Assembly (NCBI RefSeq): GCF_037975245.1 | Contig: NC_092564.1 | Span: 25,103,484 to 25,167,483 of the forward strand | DNA length: 64,000 bases | Direction of reading: 5' to 3' | From: Apostichopus japonicus | Taxonomy: Eukaryota; Echinodermata; Holothuroidea; Aspidochirotida; Stichopodidae | Shown here: positions 1 through 13,000 of the stretch, in pieces | Layout of the letters: each line of letters starts with the position of its first letter | Position numbering within the stretch: position 1 is the first letter of the stretch | The notes under the pieces: model-generated | Databases searched by the model: none | Told to the model about the DNA's origin: nothing | Seen by the model: only the letters and a program-made list of their open reading frames with translations | Translations under genes and position numbers: made by a program

Positions 1-2851
1 GTTCTCTGTGCAGTACAGCCCAAAAAAAAAACGGGAAAATACCTTTGTGAAAAAGAAAGATACATTAGGCTATTCATACTATAGGGTCTTAACAAGACTA
101 TACTGTATGCAACAACATAGTGGTGTCTCTGTCCTTGTATCTTGTCAGACAGACACCACATATGTGTACAGCATTAGCCTTGACTATTGTGTTATTTATA
201 TAAAGACAATGAGTGTATTGTGAATTTTTGTACAATTGGATGGCTAGACTTGACCTTAAGTTGTGCTTCTTTGATATCTGATACTTTTGATGGAATTCAT
301 ACAGGAGAATTAGTATCATGTCACTGGCAAGTTAATGTCATTATATATGCTGGTATCTGTGTAGACTAGCTCATTGCAGGAAATGGTAATTGTGTAATCA
401 TAAATGAAAAGTGCTCCATTACAAACAATAATCATATAGGCTGTCCATTTAAATCTGCAGTGAACAGGTTTCCTAAGCTGTTGGGCTTCCCCAGACTGCA
501 ATCTTGGGCAAATTCGTATACTTCTTGCACAATTTTGGAGAGTGAACCTGTATGAAACTCCAGTTAAATTAATTCAGACAAGTTAATAGTATATAATGTT
601 AATATGTGTGTGCTGTTAACTGCTTCCCTGTGATATGAATATGCTGAATATCAAGTACAGTAACTTAGTCATATTAGGGATGCCTAGAGGGAAAGTTAAC
701 AGAGAGTGCTCACTCTAAAAGTCACCACCGGAGAGGTGTGAGTTGGGGTGTGTTGGGAACTTTGGAGTGGGTGGGGTGGGGGTGGGGGGCAGATGAGGAG
801 GTTGGTAGTTTCATTTCATTTGCCTCTACAGTATATAGGTAGTCACCTAGTCTTGACTGTAACCTGGGATGGTAGGTAGTGATCCCTAGATGTATCCCAT
901 AATCTAGAGCTTATTGGTTATGATATTCTTCTAGCCATTAATTTCCATGAGCTTTCAGATTCCTTTTATAATTTTCCTGCAGTCAGTTTTCTCTTGTTTG
1001 GCTATCAGTACTCTAATACACAATCCCAAATATTTGTAGAGAGCCCTTATTCTTTACTGCTTCCTTCCTAATTTAAATTGGAGAGTGACCAGTAAGAATG
1101 CAACATACTGTGACTTCTGACTGCCTGCCAGTGCCTGGGGATAGGTACTTCATTCCTCGCTTACCTGTCTCCTCCTATACATGCACTAGGTTCTACCAAG
1201 CCTACAGGTAGCGACATCGTCACAATGCGAATGTTTGTCGTCAGTATTGCCCCCAATTATGCTAGAAAGTTGATTAATGGTCACACTGTACTCTAAATTC
1301 GACAGACATCTGGCCGCCCTGCTCTCTTATCACCTTTTCTATCTCACTGACACTCCTCTATGTCTAGGAATAACTTGGGAGTAATTTTGTAAACTTTTTG
1401 CTAATTTCTAACATATATATATGCTGAAATATTGGGCCAATATCGATGACCTTTGCTGATATTAATATTTGGAAGCAATGCTGATGACTTCTAATCCATC
1501 TAGCAAGTTGATGCAGGTAGAGTGGTTTTACGAGAGTCTAAAGCCAGGTAGTTAAGCCAATACTTGTTTTAGATTAAATATTAACAGGTGGGAGTCTACT
1601 CCAGTTTATTAACCAGCCAGAGGTGCTTATATTATATACAGTATATACTACTTGTTTGAGTGTGTTTAATGTACATTGCTTTTGTTATATTTTTTACAGT
1701 TTGTATATTTTAGTAAATAGCAGTCAAAGCTTTAGAACAAATACCAGGAAAGTACAGAACTGTACACCCCCATGCAGCACTGTAGCATGCCCTGCCTTGT
1801 GGAACGTACAAGTTCAATAAAAGTAGTTTGAATACACATGAATGGTGAACTTTGAGATTTATGTCAGCAATTCAAGAGCATCATTAAGATTCATTTTTTG
1901 TTTCTTAGTTTATTCTCACTTTGAAAAGTCTAATCTGGTTGTATCTACAGCATGGGTAAACCCCTATCTGCAGCAACATAGTTGAATGATCTTGTTCAAT
2001 AGCACCTGTATTACATACATTACAGCGCGTCATATGTTGCCAAAAAGGATATATCAAACTTTACGTATTTTCAACTGAGCAAAATAACTTTCATATTGTA
2101 GTAGTCAGCCAGCCAGCCACTTATCCACATTTAATAACATTGTAGGCCTTATAAAACTAAGTTAGTTGACATCAAGCGATTCCGGTAGATGAGTTAGTAG
2201 TGTTTTAGTACAGTATGTGGCACCTCTTTTTTACCCCTCAATTTTAAGATTACTTTTTATGAACAACACTTGTTTGAAATAATTACCTGCTTTCTTAGAT
2301 GAAACCGGAGATCTGCAAACTGGTGGGAAATAAGTTTAAAAGGTTATATCGTGAAATTGCTCCCTCTTAAATTTACATTTTGTTTGGAGAATTTTCTTTT
2401 TTTAATTCCAGTTTTAACATGGATACTTTATGCAATACCATTATGCACATAATTATCCTCGTTTTTAAGGCCTCTACTTAAATGTCAAGCAGAAACTCTC
2501 CAAAGTTAATACCCGAGGTATGTGTCTAGACATTGCAATAAATGCCACATACTCAGGAGAAGAACTGCTTCAGAATTTAGGGAATTTTGATCTGGGCGAA
2601 TGGCTCATATCGAATGCCTCTCGACAACAGTTTTACATACATGTAGTTTTGACAGAACATAGTCTTTAATTTATATCGTAACTAATTATAGTAATTAAAG
2701 TGAATTATTTTGTCTAGAATCAAACAACCTCGTTTACCGATTCCTTTGAAGAAATCTGCCGATCTTGCAAAAAAATTACCAATGCTCAAGCAGCCAGCCA
2801 GAGTAACGATTCAATAATCCATGAGTTTCTTCTTTTTTTCCCATCTCCCAG
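1..2851 (+). other. Probable 5' intron of STAT; no exon recognised
   Basis: The first recognised STAT exon opens in phase 1 at a good acceptor (CCATCTCCCAG), so this stretch is expected to be intronic. Content: a G-rich run at 763-791, a dispersed-repeat copy at about 1925-2220, and AT-rich sequence. I searched for a STAT N-terminal exon (tryptophan-containing helix ending phase 1 at a donor) and found none I could support. Confidence 0.5.
1925..2220 (+). repeat. Dispersed repeat, copy 1
   Basis: Shares with 3868-4170, in the same orientation, the blocks GTCTAATCTGGTTGTA, GCAGCA/CAGCATGGGTAA, GTATTACATAC and, near the end, AGTTAGTAGTGTTTTAGT versus AGTCAGTAGTGTTTTAGT. Divergence is high and no terminal repeats or tail were recognised, so the class is unknown. 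Confidence 0.6.
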
Positions 2852-5800
2852 GAGTTCCATTGATGTAGAGAACCCGATGAGTGAGCCAGCAGCCGGCCAA
2901 CTACTACAGGAGCTACTGGACCAGATCGGCCTCAAGGCCGAGGACCTCACCGGAGACGAAATGTTTCCAATCCGTCTCAAGCTAAGCGAGACTGCGAGAG
3001 AGTTCCAGGTACGTGTGTTTGAAATTCAAGAAATGATCAAAGGGATAGGGAGAGCAGGGGGCAAGAGGGATATATAACAATGGAGCGAGAGGAAGGAGGA
3101 TGGGTGAACAGACAAGGAGGACAAGGGGGGGGGGGGGAAGAGGGGTGGGTAACTTTGGGGAGACTGGAAGGAGGACTGGGAGAAGAGGGTGTCACAATGG
3201 GGAGATTGGAGGGAGGACAAGGGGGAAGAGGGGTGGGTAACTTTGGGGAGACTGGAAAGAGGACTGGGAGAAGAGGGTGTCACAATGGGGAGATTGGAGG
3301 GAGGACAAGGGGAAGAGGGGTGGGTAACAATGGGGAGACTGGAAGGAGGACTGGGAGAAGAGGGTGTCACAATGGGGAGATTGGAGGGAGGACAAGGGGG
3401 AAGAGGGTGTCACAATGGGGAGATTGAAAGGAGGATAAAGGGGGAAGAAGGGTATCATTTGGGACACTGGAGGGAGGGAGGGTAGAAGGAAGAGGGATAA
3501 CATTGGGGACATCGGAGGGGGTGGGCAGTGGGAAAGGGGGTAACAGTGGGGAGACTGGCGGGAGAACCGGGGGTAGAGGGTAACACTTGGGACACTTCAG
3601 GGAGGGCGGGAGAAGGGTTAAATGTTAGGGAGAAGGGGACGTAGGAAAGGAACTTACTGTTTTAATTTTTATAAAAATAATATGTTACATTGCTGACATT
3701 AGTGTTAAAAAGAGAAAAGATACAATTTTTGTTACAAAGTCAAACAGGTTTCAAGGTGCACATTATTAAACATGGTATTGGCTATAGTTTTTCAATAATT
3801 CTGAATGATCTGTTTATAGAAGCCCTCCCTCCCTCCCCTATTACGTCCATTTTCCCCTTCCTTTTGAAACTTTAGTCTAATCTGGTTGTAGATCTGCAGC
3901 AGCATGGGTAACCCCCTGCATAGAGCTACCTTGTTGGCTTTGACATACTGCAGATCAATAGACCCTATACAGTATTACATACGGTTGCATTTCTGCAGCC
4001 TAGTAAGAGACATATATATCAGAGACAAGTGCTTATTTTCATTTATTTGATAGTAACCAGCTATATTTGCACTTATAAGTAACATTCATGGTACTGCAAG
4101 GCCGTAGACCAAATCAGTTGTCGTCCAGTGATTCTGATAGGCTGACGAGTCAGTAGTGTTTTAGTGATGATTAGTTTATACAAGCCCCCAATTACTTCCT
4201 CTATGCATTCGCATAAATAATATGTTCTTAACGGTCTTAATAACCCTTTATGGTAGGAAGAAGGAACGTACGAGACATTAATACACAGAGTCATTTATTG
4301 AACACCTGTTGCATTAGTAATGTCCCAAATTCCCACCACAAATGTACTTGTAATACAAATCTCACCAAAAAAAAAAAACTACTAGCTATTTCAACACACA
4401 TATATGTACCAACACTGAGCCTTGGGTCAGCAATACTTACGGAAGTGTACCGAATTCTGATATTCATATATCAGTATTCAGCTGAATTTGCGATCAACAG
4501 GTTAGGTAATTAACTGATTAATTGCACAGCTAGAACAATGGGAGATGTTGGTAGCATTCGTACTGTATCGAACCAGGTTTAGTATTAAAGGGAATTTACA
4601 GAAAACTGGAGTATACTGTCAGAGAGTATATAAAGGTGGGTCATTCTCGGTCACGTGTGTGACGGAAAAATGGGGAGATTTGCACTTTACCACTAAGTAA
4701 CTACTTTTAGGTAAAGAAAGTTGGGTTGATTGTAATACTAAAGTATGCACTAGGGGACTCTTTCACAAAACCATATAGCTTAGCCAAAATCAGAACATTC
4801 ATGTGCTGGCAGAGGTCATATAAAGGTCGGTCACGTGTGTGACCTGAAATGAAACTGGCTTTTTTGCACACAAAAAACATTGGCAAATTCCTCAGTTTCT
4901 AAGAGGGCTGGATAACCCTAATTTCTCATGTTTCTACCTTAATGTGTGTCCATTCTAACAAGATATTTGACCTTAATATTTCACCTCTAAAAATTAGCAT
5001 AATACTACATAAGCTAAAAAAATCCGGTCACATGTATGACATTGTTGGGTCACGTGTGTGACATTCTGAATTTTCATTGCATAGTATGCAATTTTTGCAG
5101 TGCAAATGTTGACTCTAGTAATGACCACAGAACAGGACTGATGTTGATATTCCATAGGAATTACTTTAAAACAGTTTTACTGCTTCTACTTGGAGGGTCA
5201 CATGTGTGACATTGTTGGGTCACGTGTGTGACATTCTGCATTTTCATGGATGCTGCAATTTCATTGGATGAAGCTTTCCTGATTTGCATATTACACTGTT
5301 GTCATGCCACACATTCATGATATAACAACAGTCCAAGTCCACAGTGCTGCTGCAATTTCATCGGATGGAGCTTTTCTCATTTGCATATTACACTGTTGTC
5401 AGGCCACACACATTACAAACCAGTCTGCTAACAATATTTAGTCCATTTAGTTTTGTTAAATGCTCAACTTGGGGCTTCAATGTCACACGCGTGACCATAA
5501 ATGTCACACACGTGACCATCGGTCACGTTGACATTTGCTGACATTTTCCTGACATTTTCCTCTTCCTATCTACATTCTTCCTTCCAGATGCGGTATTCGA
5601 GCATGCCATTGAATTTGACCTTAAGTGATATTGAAAATGTCCTTATTGCCATAATATAGAAGTTTTGACCTGATTCTGAAGTGCAAAACAACCTATCAAC
5701 TTTTAAAGGTTTCTTCTCGGGGAGGGGGGGGGGGGTGTTCGAGGTTAAAAAGGCTCTCTTTTGTCAATTTTGTGGCAAGTGTGTGTACACCCAGCAGAGT

Positions 5801-7096
5801 TTGTACTTTGTCTTTATAACAAACTGCATGGGTTTACTATGTGTTTGTTGAATCATGTAAATCAAACAATCACATTTCAGGGGCACTTTGGTAACACGCT
5901 TCTGTGATGTTCCTGTGTTGGTCATCTTTGATTTTCACATCATCAGAAATATGATATAATATATTGTATTTCTATAAACTATATTTCCAATTAACAACAA
6001 CATGACAGATAACAATTTTTTTTTTTTTTTTAATTTTTTTTAAATTTTTTTTTGCATGATTTTGGGTAAAAAAATCACTATATTTGTGATTATTTTACTG
6101 ACATTTTCCCCTTCCTATCTTTATTCTTCCCTCCAGATGCGGTATTCAAGCATGCCATTGAATTTCGTGCGTCTGATATGTCACGTTCTGGAAGCAGAAC
6201 AAAAATTGGTCGACCAGGGAGGTGTAAGTTGGATTGTTTCACTGTATTAAAATGATGATTAAATATAAATCTGTGAGGGCTGTTATTGTACCACGAGAAT
6301 GTGGCGATCGGTGCTCAGTCGATGTACATAATCCACACAGCAAGGAACAGTTTTCCTTTCTGGTCAGCTTCCATCTGTGTATTTTCGGAAGCAATCTTCT
6401 TCGAAAGGGTGATGTCCTAATGTCTTTATGCTTGAGCTGTAATTAAATTGTATATCTGTGAGGTCATAGCATCTGATAACATATTACTTGCTCTACCTAT
6501 TTTGCTTTTCATATTTTCAAGCTCAAGTTCTTTACGTTAACAGCATTGAAACTGGAAATGTAAAAGAGCTTCAATATTTTTAGATTCATCTGATGCAAAA
6601 ATCTGTCTCCATTTTTGAGAAATACACATTGTCATATATAAAGAAAAAACAACACAAATAGAAGCACAATTTGGCTGGGTGTCATATTTATACTTGATCA
6701 AGTCCTCAACCTTGTGTGTGAAGCAACATTAAGTCTGGGATATCTCCCAAATGGAATAAGATTTTTCTTAAGTGTCTGGGGAAGTTATTGATATAAAAGT
6801 CATATCTCTCACATCTAGACCAACGATGTCGGTATGGTTTCTCCGACCATCCCTAAATAACAGAACCTGTGAAGTTTTTGGAGCATTTCTAAATTGCAAC
6901 ATAAAAATTGGACGTTCAGTGAGGTTGGGATCCGATAAATAATACGCTTCTTACATCTCTGTGTACATTATCCCAGGACCCATGTTCGATCTCATCTTGT
7001 TTGAATTCACAGAGTACTGACTTTGATGAGATGCCAGTGCCGGATTCACACAGAGAAATTAAAGCGTGGTTTGACCAGCTCAACTGGTTGACTCAG
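2852..7096 (+). CDS. STAT5: STAT N-terminal protein-interaction domain exons
   Basis: Three exons (2852-3008, 6137-6223, 7013-7096). The first encodes [20 protein letters not shown] and continues to SETAREFQ, aligning with the vertebrate STAT5 N-domain just after its conserved tryptophan region. The second encodes [20 protein letters not shown] then EQKLVDQGG, matching the family pattern of a leucine/valine-rich helix followed by EQ-LV. The third ends DQLNWLTQ and leads into the coiled coil. In the family this domain mediates dimer-dimer (tetramer) contacts on DNA. Exons two and three start and end in phase 0. The 3' splice site of the second exon has a nearby truncated copy at about 5551-5616. 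The donor after exon two is taken as GTAAGT at 6224, because it keeps phase 0; a GT two bases earlier is also possible. Confidence 0.9.
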
Positions 7097-10000
7097 GTCA
7101 GTGTTTTCACCAGATCATTTTTATGTTGTTTCTTTCACGGAAATTGTTACAGCAGTGATAAAGCAGTCATAAATGTTTCTTATTCTAAATTATGCACTCT
7201 GACCAGGTGGGTTTAATGGAGAAAAGCTGTCGCAATCAAAAGGAAGAAATTTATTTTTAGTTGCCCTTATGGCGCAAACGATTTACCGTAAAATAACTGC
7301 AACTGTCATAAATATCAGCATGTTCATAACACAAATGTAACCTATATATACTCGTATTGTCCACTTTTTTTACCCAATTCCATGGAGGAAACTTCTGAAA
7401 ACAGCTGTTTATTCATTGCAATGGAAGGAAATGACACAATTTTACAAGCTACATTGGTAAGACCAAAAGATAACTACTATTCAAGAGAAGGGACCTAAAA
7501 CAGGCTAGCCATGAAAGTTTGATTGAAGTTTGTAGAATCTACGGACTCGTTAATAAATTTGATGAATTTTATTCAACTCAAAATGTTTAACGACAGATTA
7601 CTCATTAAAAATAATGAATATTGATATGGAAATTGCATAGAAGGGTGTCATTTTCACCCAGCTTTTAGGGCAGTAAGCTGGAAAGGTCAAAGTTTAAATT
7701 TGGCAAACATGTACTGAGCAGCCCATTTTGGATGCATAATCTTCCTGTGATGTGTAATTGTTTTTACCCATTGAATTTGCAATTTAACAATAGGGATTAG
7801 CATACATTTGGCAAGAGGTGCCCCACTTTGGCCTATCCTATAGTTAGCCTAACATTACATCCTCATTAGTGTGTAGGCTTCATGGTAAACCATAATGAAG
7901 ACATGCTTTGATCATGAAAAAGTCTGGAATTTGATTTGTGGAAAAGCGAGAACGGCTAATATATTAAAAGGTATCAACAGGTCACCATCTTTGAAACAGT
8001 ATCAGGTCAATGCTACCGAAGTATCCTGCCTAATTTGATCAATTCTTGCACGATAAATGATAGTGTTGTAACCGTGGTACTCGCAACACCTACTACAATG
8101 AAAATTAAAGCAGCCGAGAAACCGGTCTTTGCCTAAAAGCAGCTTCTCGGCAGCACTTGCTCTTGAACAGTGCATTATCTGAAAACTATACAAGTATGAA
8201 CAGATATATCATGTGTGAACGATGCATGCTGTCAAAGTTAAATTAAATATTAAAAATATAATAATAATAATAAAAATAAAAAATATTAAAAATTAAAGTC
8301 AAAATTATATATTTAGAATCGTAGTTCCTTCCAGTAGAATTATGTCCGTAGATCACTCACGGCGGTAATCGTCGGCCTCGGAAATGGAACTCTTGACTGC
8401 CGCCCCAGTCCAGACAGCTCGCTGGGAGCTCTTTGCTATGGCCCTCCATATGTTGACAGATGTCTGCGAATCTTTAGTTCCTGTTTGTGTTATAGCGAGA
8501 TTAGCGTCGACTTTAGAATAGACTTTAAAAGTCGACTAAATTTAATAACTGATATATATCCTTGTCTGTCTGTATTCATTAAACTAGAACAAACAACGAT
8601 TTTAAGAGGGTGGGGTCAAAGTTCCATCTGCTGGTTTACGTAAAAATCTGCCTGAGAAATAGAACTGACAGTGATGAAAACCAGTTGGGACTTGGTGGTT
8701 CAAACATGTTGGAATTTTTAATAACTGGTTAGAAAGAAAACCTAAAATAAAACTCATATCTATTTGCAATTTACATCTTCAGTAATACACTTAGATTTGG
8801 CTAAATGTATAGTTGTTTTAAGTTATCTTCACATCACAAGTTTTAACTGTGAAAGGTGTCTCTCTGGCTTGTTAAATATGGATAAGGCTGATTTTTTTTT
8901 TTAAGCTTTTCCAGGTGCTCAAAATCATCGTGGTCTCAAATGAGTTGGGACAGTTGCAAAAGCTTCACCTTAAAATCTCACCAAAGTTTCATGAAACTCC
9001 CAAGATTTGCCAAGGTTGTCTAGCTTGCAATTTTCAGAAGAGTCTTTAGAATAACCTCAAAGGGAACTTTGGTTCTCTGAACAAAATTCAGCCACCTCTG
9101 AACGAAAAGATCGGATGACCGTTACAAATGATTTCCCATTGAAAATCATACTAATAATTAACTTTGCTCCTAGATTACCTGTCTCCCAACAACCTTAGCA
9201 CTCTGGATTTTCCATGTCTAGAAATGAACTGGTAATCTTTTAACACTGCGCCCTCTATGACCGGACCCCTCCGGTCAAATGCCCTTCCCACCACGCAGCA
9301 CAATTAAGTATCTTTTTTGGCTATGGCAGGGTTTTCGAGACCGTTTTGAGGAGTGGTTCCCGCCCCCCGTTTCAAAATTATGCATTCTAGGTACGGGTAG
9401 CATGACCAAAGGGAAAGGCAAAGACTTCTATTAGAAGGCCAGAATTTCTAGGCCTTCTAATAGAATCTGGTGCGACCGGTATGGAGAAAGAGAGAGATGG
9501 TCGGAAGTGCCAGGTCGCAGAAAGAAGCAGTGCCCAGCCACAGGTAGAGAAACTCGGAGGTGACGGTCTTCACCAACAACACTACAGTGTCGACATATAT
9601 CAATCAACAGGGGGGAGGGGGGTAAACAGGGGGGTACAACAGGGGGTACACACTCCAGGAACCTATGGGCATCTAGCTTGGGAGGTCCTAATGTTCGACA
9701 CTGAAATTACTTTTGTCACCAAGAAGTCTTAAGCTTAGACAAGACAAGGATCGCAACAGCCCCATTATTTGCCCCACCCCCGGGCCCCGACACTTGCCCC
9801 CCCAGACCCCCTTTGGGGAAATCCCGGGTCTGCAACTGGAATGCGACAAGGAAATGATTACTCGTGTTTGTCGTGTAACATTGTCCTCTACATTACAGAC
9901 AGCTTGATATGACCACAGTATGGTTTGTTTTGTCTTTTCCATAAACTTTCAGTATTTAGTGTTGAATCAGTACCTTAGGAAGTTGTCGTTACTGCCTGGC

Positions 10001-13000
10001 TATTCGACTTTTAAAGACGACCGCTAATCTGTTTCATCCCCGAAATATTAATGAAAGCTGATTAAATGGTAACATTCTGCATCCACATTTTTGACACTGG
10101 CTTTTTAATACGTAGCGCATTTCTTTGACAGCCATGTTCGATATCTCTTCTTTTTTGATTTGAGAATATTGAGAATTCGAAAAGAAAACACCCTATCATA
10201 TCGCTTGGCAACTAGAACTATATATAGCTAATTTGTCTTTAATATACCTCCAGGATAACATTATCTGTTTCTATGACCACTGCTTGGTATGTTTATGCTT
10301 AATGTATCCTTCCTCAATTCCATTTTCATTTTTTGTTCTTTTTGGTGAATTGTCAATCTTTTAAATAATAGTTGTTTAGTTTTGTCAGACAAAACTTCAA
10401 CACAGGAAATGGCTTTGACCAAGTGTAGTATTAAAATCAATGGTTGTTTTTACTGATTGTTGAAATTTCAAATGTCTCAACTAATATCAAAACCACAGTA
10501 CTAAGGCATGATAGTTTCACAAAAACGTTTTCCCATTCCCTGCATGGAATGAAGAAGGAACGCCCTTGAAAAAGGGAAAAATTTAATGATGATTAATGTT
10601 GATGTCTAGTTTCATTGTGTAATTTTAAAAGATACAATCTTAATGTCCTGGGACTGTATAAATGGATAGTGTGTTCTGTACCCCCAGAGAACGATGAACA
10701 ATTTATAAGTCTTGGCAGGCGGTCTGTGTTAATTTTAGAGCATGTGCTCATTTTGAAGATTGTACGATAGATATGCATTTTAATATCCAGCGAAGACGTT
10801 GTGAATAACTTTCCCCCATTTGGAAGGAATCGATGGCTGTGCCAAAAAAACGTCCAAAGCATTTTGCGAGTGTTAGCAATTCTCGTTTCAACTCCTCTTT
10901 CCCAAACCAAAATTGGAAAACTCCACAATTGTATGGGCAAGTTCCTTTTACATAGCTGTATACATTCGTACTCATGTCACTCTAACAGTTTCCGCTGCCA
11001 TGTCTCTGCCCATTCATCGTCTGTCCGTTACATTGTTAGCAACAGAGACAGACTGAACTGTGTTTGACCCCTCACTTCCTTTTCCTCCAATCTTTTCTAA
11101 TCCTTTCCTCCCATTCCTTTCCTCTCTTCTGTCTCTTTTAAAACAGAGAGAAAAAACAGGTCTAACATATTCATCACTTTTTCAATTTTTTACTTTTTTT
11201 TTCTTTTCACCCTCAGGATACTGCCAAAGACTTGAACAATTTGCAACAGAAACAAGAAATGATTAATGTACAGTATCAGGAGATGACCAGAATTCAAGGT
11301 AAATTGTAATAGATGCACATAATTGTAATAGATCTTATAATAGGTACATGTAACTGAAAAAGATATCTCCTCCTTTCACTTCTGCCTCTCCCCCTTCCTC
11401 CCTTTAATATTTCTTACCCTACATACCCTTCCATCCCTTACCATTCCACTTCTTCTATCCCTTCACCCTATCCACTCTTTACCCTTCAACTCCTTACCCA
11501 TCCAACTCCCAAACCCCATCCTTGCCCAAATCTTCCCCACTCCACCTGTAACCCACAATGTCCCACACCTTCTTACCTCCTAATCTAAGCCTTGATGCTT
11601 AAAAGTAGTGGACATCCATATTATGATACATTGGGCTCTCAATTCATGATGCCTATAAGTAGTGGGCATGCATATTATGATACATTGGGCTCTCAATTCA
11701 TGATGCCTATAAGTAGTGGGCATCCATATTATGATAACATTGGGTAGTGAATGCCCATAAATATAGCTATCCATTCATGATGCCTATAAGTAGTGGGCAT
11801 CCATATTATGATACATTGGGTAGTGAATACCTATAATATATCAGCTCTCCAGTAAAAAACATCTCCTTCTTCTTACATCAAGCATACATTATTTTATCCA
11901 ATAAAATCCTTCAAGAGAAGGTTTAACACTGAACCTCTGAAGACTGATTAGCAAATGTAATATTGAAATTGACTGTTGAAACAATTCTTATATATTTCTT
12001 AAATCTTTCAACTGTGTGTGATCAGTCCTATGTAAGGCTGTATAAACTCTGCACAGTGTCGTCGTAAATTGTGCCACAGTCTCATTTATTATTCTACTCC
12101 GGCGTTTTGTTTCTTCTCTCGTCCGTTTTTGCCGCAGGGAGAATGACGATGATACAGTCCATGCAGAACTATCAGAACAAACAGCAAGAACTGACCAACT
12201 TACAGCAAAAGAAAGTGGAATTTGAGAGTACTCTTCAGATAGAAGCCCAGGAAGTCTTACAGAAGAGAATGGTATATATTATACTTTAAATATTTTATAG
12301 GGAGGCATAGGTGGGGGGAAGGATGGAGAACGGTGGGGGGTTGGAAATAAGGGGTATGGTATGTATACACATCGTAAGATCTTGGCTCGGTTGATGTCGT
12401 CACCATGACGACTTGGTCGACATGGAGCATCTCGGAGAAATTGTTGTGATCATCATGAACATGGGTTATCCGAAACTGTGTGAATGACAAGTAAGTGTGA
12501 ACGTGTGGGTGGATGTGTGGGAAATAAGAATAGTATGTACTTGATGGGACTGTGTACAGTAAAGTCAAACAGTAGGATTGCTATTAAAAATTCAGTGAGG
12601 GTCGCCTTGCTCAGTATGTGTCACCATGGAAACATGTGAGAACAATGAAGAAGTTTATCCAAACAATTATTCCACAACCCCCTTCCCCACACCCCCTCCA
12701 TAAAAACTCTTAAATATGTGGTGTAATTTTAGAAATATGACCATATCAGCATATCTAGCAAATTTTGTGTCACTACTGCAAGTGATGTCATCTGCTTTGG
12801 TTTTTACAAGCAAACTGTGGTATAAGTAAAGTTACATTACCGTGTGGAACTGAGACCTATGTACGTAAACTTGAATGTACACTGTAGGACATGTAGTGTG
12901 ATTATTCTTACAAGAATAGGCCAGAGGAAAACAAGTCAAAAAAATATTACAAGACAACGTTCAGGAGAACCATTTCAAGTAGAAAACGTTTCATTTCCGA

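Noticed and set aside
1811-1822. AATAAA at about 1818 as the end of an upstream gene
   Set aside because: No coding sequence or gene structure was recognised upstream of it in the window; a lone hexamer is expected by chance in AT-rich DNA.
2520-2669. Short + strand frame (MCLDIAINATYSGEELLQNL...) as the missing STAT N-terminal exon
   Set aside because: It ends in a stop, has no suitable donor in phase 1, and its similarity to STAT N-termini is too weak to support.
3026-3512. Overlapping ~100-residue frames on both strands
   Set aside because: They exist only because the G/A-rich minisatellite lacks stops; composition is purely repetitive and frames overlap on both strands.
4650-5532. CRISPR-like spaced repeats
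   Set aside because: Repeats are 14-bp dyads with irregular larger spacing inside an animal intron; no array or cas context.
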